Source: Scatosoma sp045128055 (GTDB taxonomy: Bacteria; Bacillota; Clostridia; Christensenellales; Borkfalkiaceae). From it: a stretch of 6,515 nt of DNA. Each line of letters begins with the position of its first letter. Positions within the stretch are counted from its first letter, which is position 1. A program made the position numbers and the translations under genes. This document shows, in pieces, positions 1 through 6,038 of the stretch. The notes beneath the pieces were generated by a model. The model was not told the DNA's origin. It saw only the letters and a program-made list of their open reading frames with translations, and made no database searches. The stretch is taken from contig JBGVRC010000158.1 of the NCBI GenBank assembly GCA_045128055.1, forward strand, positions 1 to 6,515, given 5' to 3'.

Positions 1-2570
1 AAGCTGAAAAAGCGGAACGTGAAGCTGTGGAAGCAGCTGCAAGAGCGGAAGAAGAAGCTCGTATTGCGGCGGAAGAAGCGGCGAAAGCGGCGGCGGAAAA
101 GGAAAAAGCCGAACAGGCGGCCGTAGCTCCCGAAGAAACGGAAAAACCCAAAAAGAAGACGACCAAGAAAAAGGCGGCGGAAGAAGTAAAAGCGGAAGAA
201 CCTGCAAAGGAAAGCGCGGAAGAAGCGAAGACGGAAGCTGCGCCCGTAGAAACGGAAGCGAAAGCAGAACCGAAAGTAGAGCCGAAGGCGGAAGAACCCG
301 CAACGGAAAAAGCGGAAGAACCCGCGCAAGAAGCTCCCGTAAAGGAAGCTCCTGCAAAGGAAGTGCGTACTTTTGTACCCAAAGCGCCCGCTGCTCCCGC
401 AGCGCCCCGCGCGCCGAGATATTTCCGCAACGGTCAAGAACAAGGGGTATACGTAGCGAAGCCCGGTACGGAAAACAATGCGACGGCATCGACGTTCCGT
501 CCCCGTCCCGCTGGCGATAAGCCCGCGCGTCCCGTTGGCGATAAGAAATTTACACCCAAGCCTATGGGGGCAAAGCCTGCTCGTCCCGCGGGGGAAGCGC
601 CCGTTGCGCCCGCTATGCCCAGCAGAGAAAAATCCTTCTCCGCGCCCGCAAAGAAAAAGACGTTTGAAAAGACGTACAGCGAAAAGAAGCCTATGTCCAA
701 GCGCGATTTGATGCGCCAACAAGGTATGACGGTGGAAGATTTTGACGAAGATAAGAGCGGTTATAGAAAGGTACGCTCGCCCAAGAAGCAAAAGCGTCAA
801 GAAATCCCCACGATTAAAATTGAACACGCAGTCGTTACGACGCAGGATATTCCCTTGAAAGTGCTTTCCGAAAAGCTCGGCGTTTCCGCGGTGGAAATCA
901 CCAAGCGTTTGTTTAAGGAAGGGATTATGAAAGGCATCAACGATTCCATCGATTACGACAACGCGGCGCTTTTGGCGGCGGATATGGGTATTGATTTGGA
1001 ATACAAGCCCGAAAAGACGGCGGAAGACGTTTTGATGGCTACGGTATCCGACGAAGATACGAGCAAGCTTGTAGAACGCGCGCCCGTCGTTACGGTTATG
1101 GGTCACGTTGACCACGGTAAAACTTCCCTTTTGGATAAAATCCGCGCTACGTCCGTCACCAGCGGCGAAGCAGGCGGTATTACGCAAAGCATCGGCGCGT
1201 ACACGGTTACGGCGAAAGGCAAACAAATCACTTTCATCGATACCCCCGGTCACGCGGCGTTTACGGCTATGCGCGCGCGCGGCGCGCAGGTAACCGACGT
1301 GGTTATCTTGGTTGTTGCTGCGGACGACGGCATTATGCCCCAAACGGTGGAAGCCATCAATCACGCAAAGGCGGCAAACGTGCCTATCATCGTTGCGATG
1401 AATAAGATGGATAAATATGAAATCAATCCCGACAGAGTAAAGCAAGAGCTTATCGAGCACGAGCTTGTTCCCGAAGAATGGGGCGGCGAAACGATGGTTG
1501 TTCCCGTGTCCGCAAAGACGGGTATGGGTATCGACGATTTGCTTGACGCGGTCAACTTGGTTGCGGAAATGCAAGAACTCAAAGCCAACCCCGACCGTCA
1601 GGCAAAGGGTACGATTATCGAAGCGAAGCTGGACAAGGGCAAAGGCCCCGTTGCAAGCATCATCGTACAAACGGGTACTTTGAAGACGGGCGACAACATT
1701 ATTTCCGGTACGACGATGGGGCGTGTGCGCGCTATGTTCGACGACAAGGGCAGACCCGTCAAGAGCGCAGGCCCGTCCATAGCTGTATCCATTTTGGGCT
1801 TTGAAGACGTGCCCAACGCAGGGGACAGTATTATGGCGGTTGACCAATCGCTTATGAAGCAGGTACAAGAAGAAAGAAAGAACCGCGAACGTGAAAATAT
1901 GATTAAAGAACAGAGCCGCGTTTCGCTTGACGATATTTTCGCGCAAGTGGAAGAAGGAAAGATGAAGAATCTTAACCTTATCGTAAAAGGCGACGTGCAA
2001 GGCAGCGTAGAAGCGGTGAAACAGTCTTTGGAAAAGCTCACCAACGAAGAAGTACGCGTGAAGGTTATTCACTCGGCGGCGGGCGCAATCAACGAAGGGG
2101 ACGTTATGCTTGCGGACAGCGCAAATGCGATTATCATCGGGTTCAACGTTCGTCCCGATACCAAGGCGAAGAAGCTCGCGGAAACGTCTAAGGTGGACGT
2201 AAGAAGCTACCGTATCATTTACGAGCTTTTGGACGATATGGAAGCGGCGTTGAAGGGTATGCTTGCTCCTAAGCTTAAAGAAATTCTTACGGGTAAGTGC
2301 GAAGTTCGCCAAACGTTCAATATCACGGGCGCAGGCACGATTGCAGGTTGCTACGTTATCGACGGTAAGATTGTGCGCGGCGGTAAGCTTCGTATTTATC
2401 GTGAAGATATTATGATTTGCGAAGGCGGCGTGAAGCAGTTGAAGCGTTTTAAAGACGACGTGAAGGAAGTCAACTACGGTTATGAATGCGGTTGCGCGAT
2501 CGACGGCTTTAATGAAATCCGCGTTGGCGATATTATCGAATGTTACGTTACGGAGGAAATCAAAGCGTAA
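1..2570 (+). CDS. infB: Translation initiation factor IF-2 (5'-partial)
   Basis: IF-2 is the cytoplasmic GTPase that places fMet-tRNA on the 30S subunit and promotes 50S joining. The frame is open from base 3 with no stop, so the true start lies upstream; the GTG at 27 is inside an Ala/Glu/Lys run and is unlikely to be the start. Counting residue 1 from that GTG, residues 1-115 are an acidic/basic Ala-Glu-Lys-Pro linker and 115-255 a basic Pro/Ala/Arg/Lys linker. The IF2_N module spans about 260-325. The G domain shows G1 GHVDHGKT (359-366), a G2-region GGITQSIGAY, G3 DTPGH (405-409), G4 NKMD (459-462) and G5 SAK (495-497). Domain II follows, then domain III with KGDVQGSVEA (about 654), then the C2 domain, which binds initiator tRNA, from about 755 to the end. 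All GTPase motifs are intact. At least 855 residues are visible, consistent with a long-linker IF-2. The stop overlaps the rbfA start, so the two are probably co-transcribed and translationally coupled. Confidence 0.97.
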   Translation, partial: AEKAEREAVEAAARAEEEARIAAEEAAKAAAEKEKAEQAAVAPEETEKPKKKTTKKKAAEEVKAEEPAKESAEEAKTEAAPVETEAKAEPKVEPKAEEPATEKAEEPAQEAPVKEAPAKEVRTFVPKAPAAPAAPRAPRYFRNGQEQGVYVAKPGTENNATASTFRPRPAGDKPARPVGDKKFTPKPMGAKPARPAGEAPVAPAMPSREKSFSAPAKKKTFEKTYSEKKPMSKRDLMRQQGMTVEDFDEDKSGYRKVRSPKKQKRQEIPTIKIEHAVVTTQDIPLKVLSEKLGVSAVEITKRLFKEGIMKGINDSIDYDNAALLAADMGIDLEYKPEKTAEDVLMATVSDEDTSKLVERAPVVTVMGHVDHGKTSLLDKIRATSVTSGEAGGITQSIGAYTVTAKGKQITFIDTPGHAAFTAMRARGAQVTDVVILVVAADDGIMPQTVEAINHAKAANVPIIVAMNKMDKYEINPDRVKQELIEHELVPEEWGGETMVVPVSAKTGMGIDDLLDAVNLVAEMQELKANPDRQAKGTIIEAKLDKGKGPVASIIVQTGTLKTGDNIISGTTMGRVRAMFDDKGRPVKSAGPSIAVSILGFEDVPNAGDSIMAVDQSLMKQVQEERKNRERENMIKEQSRVSLDDIFAQVEEGKMKNLNLIVKGDVQGSVEAVKQSLEKLTNEEVRVKVIHSAAGAINEGDVMLADSANAIIIGFNVRPDTKAKKLAETSKVDVRSYRIIYELLDDMEAALKGMLAPKLKEILTGKCEVRQTFNITGAGTIAGCYVIDGKIVRGGKLRIYREDIMICEGGVKQLKRFKDDVKEVNYGYECGCAIDGFNEIRVGDIIECYVTEEIKA
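288..590 (+). repeat. Short in-frame repeats in the IF-2 linker
   Basis: Two degenerate repeat sets lie within the infB linker. GCGGAAGAACCCGC occurs at 288-301 and 312-325, a 24-base period that encodes a KAEEPA octad. CGTCCCG followed by a Gly-Asp/Glu codon pair occurs at 504, 528 and 582, encoding RP(A/V)G(D/E); the first two copies are also 24 bases apart. They keep the reading frame and look like slippage-driven expansion of a disordered linker rather than a mobile or regulatory repeat. Confidence 0.6.
2552..2556 (+). promoter_or_regulatory. Ribosome binding site for rbfA inside the infB 3' end
   Basis: GGAGG lies within the last codons of infB, 13 bases before the ATG at 2570. That spacing is somewhat long, but the infB stop and the rbfA start share a base (TAATG), so terminating ribosomes can probably restart. 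This supports ATG 2570 over the in-frame ATG at 2540, which would overlap infB by 31 bases and add ten residues not typical of the family. Confidence 0.6.
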
Positions 2571-2959
2571 TGAAAGTGTCGAGAACTTCCCGATTGAACG
2601 GGGAATATCAAAAGGAAATCAGCGAAATTATCCGCCGTATGAAGGACAGAACGCCCGAATTGAAAGGGTTGGTGTCCGTTACGGAAGCGGACGTTGCGCC
2701 CGATTTGAAAACGGCGATTATTTACGTGAGTATTTATGGCAAAGGGGAAGCGGAAACCAAGCGTTCTTTTGAAGTTTTGCAGGAAAACGCAGGCTTTATC
2801 CGCCACGAGCTTTCGCAAGTAATGCGTATGCGTACCGTGCCTGCTTTGACGTTCCGTATGGATAAAAGTATGGTTTACGGCGCGAAAATGGACGAGCTGT
2901 TTAAGAAAATCAGCTATTCTACTCCTGCGGAAGAAAATAGCGAAGACGAAAACGAATAA
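2570..2959 (+). CDS. rbfA: 30S ribosome-binding factor A
   Basis: RbfA is a small KH-fold protein that binds the 30S subunit and helps mature the 5' end region of 16S rRNA; it matters most in the cold. The product has 129 residues, a normal length. Family features are the basic N-terminus (residues 4-22, RTSRLNGEYQKEISEIIRR), the strand pair around VSVTEADVAPDLKTAIIYVS, the AGFIR segment at the kink of the KH helices, and the C-terminal pattern MRTVPALTFRMDKS followed by a helix ending in LFKKI. The tail is acidic (EENSEDENE). ATG 2570 was chosen because it overlaps the infB stop by one base and gives the usual N-terminus. It sits directly after infB, the common order in many bacteria, and both genes serve translation initiation on the 30S. 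A hairpin follows the stop. Confidence 0.95.
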   Translation: MKVSRTSRLNGEYQKEISEIIRRMKDRTPELKGLVSVTEADVAPDLKTAIIYVSIYGKGEAETKRSFEVLQENAGFIRHELSQVMRMRTVPALTFRMDKSMVYGAKMDELFKKISYSTPAEENSEDENE

Positions 2960-2967
2960 AAAAAGGG

Positions 2968-2993
2968 AAAAACGCGTATTGTTACGCGTTTTT
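2968..2993 (+). terminator. Hairpin after rbfA, terminator-like
   Basis: AAAAACGCGTA (2968-2978) pairs perfectly with TACGCGTTTTT (2983-2993) across a TTGT loop, giving an 11 bp stem. The A-run on one side and T-run on the other make it a plausible bidirectional intrinsic terminator. The six inner pairs hold four G-C pairs and the rest are A-T, so it is only moderately strong. Only 15 bases separate it from the next start codon, so some read-through into the DHH gene is likely. An attenuator or processing site is an alternative. Confidence 0.7.
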
Positions 2994-3008
2994 CGTTAAA
3001 AAAGGGCT

Positions 3009-3977
3009 ATGGAATATACTTTGGAACAAATTGCAAATAGAATAAAGTCGGCGAAGAGCGTTTTAATCGTTTCGCATATGCGTCCCGACGGCGACGCGTG
3101 CGGAAGCGCTTTGGCGCTTTGCTATGCCCTGAAAAAAATAGGCGTAGGCGCGGAAGTTTGCATTGAATCGGATATTCCGTCCAACCTTGTTTTTGTTGAC
3201 GGCATAGCGGACGTCGGAAAAAAGCCGAAAAAAGAATACGATTTATTCGTGGCTGTGGATTGCAGCGATGAACAGCGTTTGGGGGCGTTGAGCGAAGAGT
3301 TTTACCTTGCCAAGCGCAAAAAAATCGATACGGTGAATATCGACCACCACGTATCGAATACACGCTTTGCCAAATACAATTACGTGCGTTCCTGCGCGTC
3401 GAATTGTATGAATATTTCTATGCTCATCGCGTACCTGGGTGCTCCGTTTGATAAAAAAATTGCGGAATGCTTGATGCTTGGGCTTATGACGGATTCGGGG
3501 AATTTTTCCCACGACGACGTGGACGAAGAAGCGTTTTTGCTTGCGGCGAAGCTGGTAAAGCTTGGCGTGGACGTTCGCCTTTTCAATTATAATCTTTTTA
3601 AAAAACAATCGAAGGCGCGTGCGGCTTTGTATGCGCGTGTGATGAGCAAAATCCGTTATTATCACGACGATAGATTTGCTGTAATTGTGATTACGGGGCA
3701 AGCTATGGCGGAGTGCGGGGCGGACCAAACGATGACGGAAGGGTTTGTCGACTTTCCGTTGAACGTAGATAGCGTGGAAGTAGCGGCTTCCTTAATGGAA
3801 GTAAAAAAGGGGCAATATCGCATTTCCTTGCGCTCGAAAACGTATGCGGACGTCAACAAAATTGCAGGCGTATACGGCGGCGGCGGACACGTGCGCGCGG
3901 CGGGGTGTATGCTCTTTGGCGACGTGGAAGAAGTTTTAGACAAGCTTTCTTACACCGTTTCACAATATTTAGAATAA
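3009..3977 (+). CDS. nrnA: DHH/DHHA1 phosphoesterase, NrnA-type nanoRNase / pAp phosphatase
   Basis: This is a cytosolic Mn-dependent phosphodiesterase family. Members degrade 2-5 nt nanoRNAs, and many also remove the 3' phosphate from pAp. The protein has 322 residues, the normal size. DHH domain motifs are all present: HMRPDGDACGS (His23, Asp27, Asp29), VDCSD (Asp84), NIDHHVSN (Asp112-His113-His114) and MTDSGNF (Asp162). The C-terminal DHHA1 domain carries GGGGH (290-294) followed by VRAAGCML, the substrate-binding glycine motif. An in-frame stop at 2997 rules out an earlier start. The ATG at 3009 has only AAAGGG (3001-3006) two bases before it, too close for a good Shine-Dalgarno. The order infB-rbfA-DHH is common in Bacillota, so the gene is probably partly read through from infB-rbfA; no promoter fits in the 15 bases after the hairpin. 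The family assignment is firm. The NrnA substrate range is inferred, since related DHH proteins hydrolyse cyclic dinucleotides, but no PAS/GGDEF (GdpP-type) domains are present. Confidence 0.92.
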   Translation: MEYTLEQIANRIKSAKSVLIVSHMRPDGDACGSALALCYALKKIGVGAEVCIESDIPSNLVFVDGIADVGKKPKKEYDLFVAVDCSDEQRLGALSEEFYLAKRKKIDTVNIDHHVSNTRFAKYNYVRSCASNCMNISMLIAYLGAPFDKKIAECLMLGLMTDSGNFSHDDVDEEAFLLAAKLVKLGVDVRLFNYNLFKKQSKARAALYARVMSKIRYYHDDRFAVIVITGQAMAECGADQTMTEGFVDFPLNVDSVEVAASLMEVKKGQYRISLRSKTYADVNKIAGVYGGGGHVRAAGCMLFGDVEEVLDKLSYTVSQYLE

Positions 3978-3986
3978 TTTCTCATT

Positions 3987-4013
3987 TACCCGCTGAAAAG
4001 CGGGTATTTTTTT
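3987..4013 (+). terminator. Strong intrinsic terminator after the DHH gene
   Basis: TACCCGCT (3987-3994) pairs with AGCGGGTA (3999-4006) around a GAAA tetraloop, followed by seven T residues (4007-4013). The 8 bp GC-rich stem, stable GNRA loop and T-run starting right at the stem base make this a textbook rho-independent terminator. It separates the infB-rbfA-nrnA unit from the XRE-comEC unit. Confidence 0.93.
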
Positions 4014-4015
4014 GC

Positions 4016-4067
4016 TTGTAACCACTACAAAAGTAACAAACATAGTAATATTGTTACAACTGTGACA
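4016..4067 (+). promoter_or_regulatory. Putative operator array upstream of the XRE gene
   Basis: Four related GTNAC pentamers lie at 4018, 4033, 4053 and 4062. Two sit in full TGTNACA palindromes (TGTTACA 4052-4058 and TGTGACA 4061-4067); the other two (TGTAACC 4017-4023 and AGTAACA 4032-4038) match six of seven positions. Larger symmetries overlay these: GTAACAA (4033-4039) with TTGTTAC (4051-4057), and TTGTAAC (4016-4022) with GTTACAA (4053-4059). TAATATTG is directly repeated at 4046-4053 and 4068-4075, 22 bases apart. The right-most site overlaps the predicted -10 box. This layout fits an operator for a dimeric HTH repressor, most simply the XRE protein encoded next. Binding is inferred, not shown. 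Confidence 0.55.
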
Positions 4068-4071
4068 TAAT
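4063..4071 (+). promoter_or_regulatory. Extended -10 promoter of the XRE-comEC unit
   Basis: TG-A-CATAAT (TG at 4063-4064, hexamer at 4066-4071) matches an extended -10 element at five of six hexamer positions. The correctly spaced -35 position (4043-4048, TAGTAA) is poor, which extended -10 promoters tolerate. Transcription would start near 4078, which is the A of the XRE start codon. A weaker alternative is TTGTAA (4016-4021) with CATAGT (4041-4046) at 19 bp spacing. Confidence 0.5.
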
Positions 4072-4077
4072 ATTGCT

Positions 4078-4284
4078 ATGAAAGAAACGTTTGCCGAAAG
4101 ATTAAAAGAGTTGAGAACGGAAAAAGGTTTAGGACAGGAAGCTTTGGCGCAGGAGTTGGGGCTGAGCCACGGTATTATCAGCCTTTGGGAAAACGGGCTG
4201 CGTGAGCCGAAGATGTCTAATCTGATTTTGTTGGCGAAATATTTTGACGTGACCATAGATTATTTGGTTGGGTTGGAAGATTGA
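4078..4284 (+). CDS. XRE-family HTH transcriptional regulator (small)
   Basis: A 68-residue protein made almost entirely of one Cro/C1-type helix-turn-helix (HTH_3) domain. FAERLKELRTEKGLGQEALA forms helices 1-2, then ELGLSHGIISLWENGLREP holds the recognition helix and the typical W-E-N-G-x-R-x-P turn. LILLAKYFDVTIDYLVGLED is the usual last helix plus the DYLVG signature. No sensor, dimerisation extension or protease domain is present, so it probably acts as a simple dimeric DNA-binding repressor. The ATG at 4078 gives the canonical domain start, and an in-frame TGA at 4063 blocks extension. No Shine-Dalgarno precedes it and the predicted transcript starts at or next to the ATG, suggesting leaderless translation. 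It lies after a strong terminator, behind clustered dyads that suggest autoregulation, and 24 bases before comEC, so the two are probably co-transcribed. The target, inducing signal and any role in competence are unknown. Confidence 0.9.
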   Translation: MKETFAERLKELRTEKGLGQEALAQELGLSHGIISLWENGLREPKMSNLILLAKYFDVTIDYLVGLED

Positions 4285-4296
4285 TTACGTAAGAAA

Positions 4297-4302
4297 AAGG
4301 GG
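4297..4302 (+). promoter_or_regulatory. Ribosome binding site for comEC
   Basis: AAGGGG ends six bases before the GTG at 4309, good spacing for a Shine-Dalgarno. It decides the start: the ATG at 4307 in another frame reaches a stop after nine codons. It also contrasts with the XRE gene just upstream, which has no such site. Confidence 0.75.
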
Positions 4303-4308
4303 AAGAAT

Positions 4309-5967
4309 GTGGAACAGACGGAAAAGGAAAAGATAGCGAAGCTGTTTAATTTCCGTCCGATATTCTTCTTGGCGGTATCCCTTTGTATGGGGATATTTTT
4401 TGCTTTTTTATATAAAATATACGACGCGTCTTTATGGTGGTTTTGTGTTTTGCTGCCTATCATAGGCGCGTCTTTTTGTTTTTGCGGCACAAAGCGAAGG
4501 ATTTTTCGGGCGATGGCTTGGTGGGGCGCGCTTTTTCTGTTCTTTTCGTTTGGATTTTTCGCTTTCTATGCGCAGGTTCGTCGGTTTGAAGGCGCGGAGC
4601 AATACAACGGGGAATATATTATCATAGGTACGGTAATAGAAAAAGAGAAATCTAAGTATGATACGCGCTTGCTTTTGGACGATATTTTTATCGATGAAAA
4701 AGAGCAAAATAAAAAACTCAACGCGTACCTGCCCCTATCTTTTTATGAAAATATAGCGTTTGGCGATGAAATTATCATCGTTGGAAATTTACGGACGAAT
4801 ACGGAATTATTTGACGAATACGGTTTTGCTTCCTATCAAGTTGGCGAAAATATAGCATATAGCTGTTACGCGGCGGATTGCTTGGTTGCCGATAATAAAG
4901 CGGACGTGTTGTTGTGGGCGCGAAACCGTATGCAAACGCGTATAGAAAGGGGTATGGACGAAGATAGCGGAGCGGTGACGCTTGCTCTTTTAACGGGGAA
5001 TACTTCGCAAATGGACAGGGAATTGCTGGATAATATGCGTTACGGCGGCATAGCCCATATTTTCGCCGTATCGGGGTTGCACGTAGGCGCGCTGTACGCT
5101 TTTTGCTTGTTCTTGTTGCGTAAAACCAAGCTTGGGGAGTTGCCGAAAGTGTGGAAAGTGGCTTTGGTTGCCGCCGTTTTATTGTTTTACGGCGGGATAT
5201 GCGGGTTTTCGCCGTCGATTATCCGCGCGGTTACGCTTTGTTTGGTGGCGTATTCTGCAAAGCAACTGCTTTCGTCTATCGACTTTTTAGAAATACTTGG
5301 TTTTTCCGCAATCGTTATTCTATTTTTATCGCCCGTGGATTTGTTTAACGTGGGGTTTCAGCTTTCCTTTTCCGCTTGTCTTGGAATCGTGCTTTTACAA
5401 AAACGGATAGGGCAGGTATGCGTTGAAATAGGAAAAGTGTGTAAAAAGGCGTTGTTTAAAAGGCGCGCGGACCAAGCCCAAGACGGCTTGGACGACAACG
5501 TTTTGCCCTTGACCCTGCCAAAGCGATTGGCGCGGTCGGTTGCGTCCGTTTTGTCCGTGAGTTTGGCGGCGCAAATAGGAACTATGCCCATTCAGTTGGC
5601 GCGTTTTGGGTATATTTCGGGCTGGGGCTTGCTGTTGAACGTGTTTTTCGTGCCGCTTATCAGCGCGGCGTTTGCTTTTTTGTTATTATTCGCCGTGATT
5701 GCGTGCGTGTTGCCCGTTGGGGCGAGCGGCGTGGTTTTGTATTTGCCAAACGTATTTTGGTCGGCGGTTTTGCTGTTGTTTGAAGCGGTGGATTTTTCAA
5801 GCTTTGCTTTGGTAGGTTGGCAGGCGACTTGGCAGGCGTGCGTTTGCTATTACGGCGGCTGTGTGTTTGCGACGGATAAATTATATTTATCCGCGGTTTA
5901 TAAACGGGTGGGCGGAGCGCTTTGTTTTTCTTGCTGTATTTTCCTGTTTTTGATGGGGAATTTATAA
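4309..5967 (+). CDS. comEC: ComEC/Rec2 DNA-uptake channel protein lacking the C-terminal MBL domain
   Basis: ComEC is the inner-membrane channel that carries single-stranded DNA into the cytoplasm during natural transformation. The GTG start is supported by its ribosome site. Three hydrophobic segments (about residues 16-35, 42-58 and 65-85) precede a soluble part (about 90-200), together matching DUF4131 and its OB-like domain; Cys186 and Cys191 could form a disulfide there. The Competence domain follows: GNTSQMDRELL (from 230), HIFAVSGLHVG (250-260), SPSIIRA (301-307), FNVGFQLSFSA (from 346) and AAQIGTMPIQLARF (from about 420), with several membrane helices and a charged linker near 370-405. 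The protein stops at residue 552 just after a last hydrophobic stretch, where the metallo-beta-lactamase domain (LDVGQGD-type start) begins in longer homologues of about 750-800 residues. The next bases hold the holA promoter, so this is a clean end and not a frameshift. The gene is probably co-transcribed with the XRE gene, with holA next, as is common in Bacillota. Whether DNA uptake is active cannot be told from this window. Confidence 0.93.
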   Translation: MEQTEKEKIAKLFNFRPIFFLAVSLCMGIFFAFLYKIYDASLWWFCVLLPIIGASFCFCGTKRRIFRAMAWWGALFLFFSFGFFAFYAQVRRFEGAEQYNGEYIIIGTVIEKEKSKYDTRLLLDDIFIDEKEQNKKLNAYLPLSFYENIAFGDEIIIVGNLRTNTELFDEYGFASYQVGENIAYSCYAADCLVADNKADVLLWARNRMQTRIERGMDEDSGAVTLALLTGNTSQMDRELLDNMRYGGIAHIFAVSGLHVGALYAFCLFLLRKTKLGELPKVWKVALVAAVLLFYGGICGFSPSIIRAVTLCLVAYSAKQLLSSIDFLEILGFSAIVILFLSPVDLFNVGFQLSFSACLGIVLLQKRIGQVCVEIGKVCKKALFKRRADQAQDGLDDNVLPLTLPKRLARSVASVLSVSLAAQIGTMPIQLARFGYISGWGLLLNVFFVPLISAAFAFLLLFAVIACVLPVGASGVVLYLPNVFWSAVLLLFEAVDFSSFALVGWQATWQACVCYYGGCVFATDKLYLSAVYKRVGGALCFSCCIFLFLMGNL

Positions 5968-5996
5968 GCAAATTTGTGGGAAATCCTTGCTTTTTT
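5966..5996 (+). terminator. Possible weak terminator after comEC
   Basis: AAGCAA (5966-5971) pairs with TTGCTT (5987-5992) and ATTT (5972-5975) with AAAT (5981-5984). The loop is GTGGG, with a two-base CC bulge on the 3' side; TTTT follows the stem (5993-5996). The stem is AT-rich and bulged, so termination is probably partial. It begins inside the comEC stop codon and its 3' arm is the -35 box of the next promoter. Confidence 0.4.
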
Positions 5997-6015
5997 GCAT
6001 AGAAAGTGTTATAAT
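5987..6015 (+). promoter_or_regulatory. SigA-type promoter for holA
   Basis: TTGCTT (5987-5992), a 17-base spacer, then a perfect TATAAT (6010-6015) preceded by TG at 6007-6008, an extended -10. The predicted transcription start is near 6022, giving a leader of about 17 bases that contains the G-rich ribosome site. This is the best-matching promoter in the window and implies holA is expressed independently of comEC. Confidence 0.85.
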
Positions 6016-6038
6016 ACAAGAAAATGGGGGGCGAAGCG

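Noticed and set aside
27..29. GTG at 27 as the infB start
   Set aside because: The frame is open upstream to the window edge with the same Ala/Glu/Lys composition, and no ribosome site precedes the GTG.
1598..2044. 148-codon open frame on the - strand
   Set aside because: It lies wholly inside infB antisense to conserved domain II/III codons. The composition is Ser/Ile/Thr-rich as expected of a shadow frame, and no ribosome site or family motif is visible.
2846..2874. TTGACG-N17-TATGGT promoter-like pair inside rbfA
   Set aside because: The spacing is right but the -10 matches only four of six positions, it lies in coding sequence, and a terminator-like hairpin follows before any gene. It is kept only as a possible weak source of nrnA transcripts.
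3243..3728. 161-codon open frame on the - strand
   Set aside because: It is fully contained in the DHH gene and antisense to its catalytic motifs. The His/Arg-rich translation is typical of a shadow frame.
4016..4070. Riboswitch or small RNA in the XRE upstream region
   Set aside because: The repeats are short, AT-rich DNA dyads lying upstream of or overlapping the predicted promoter, so they are better explained as protein-binding sites than as a folded RNA leader.
4078..4284. XRE gene as antitoxin of a toxin-antitoxin pair or a phage remnant
   Set aside because: No small toxin gene, integrase or other phage gene is adjacent. The next gene is full-frame comEC, and the previous one is a housekeeping DHH gene closed by a terminator.
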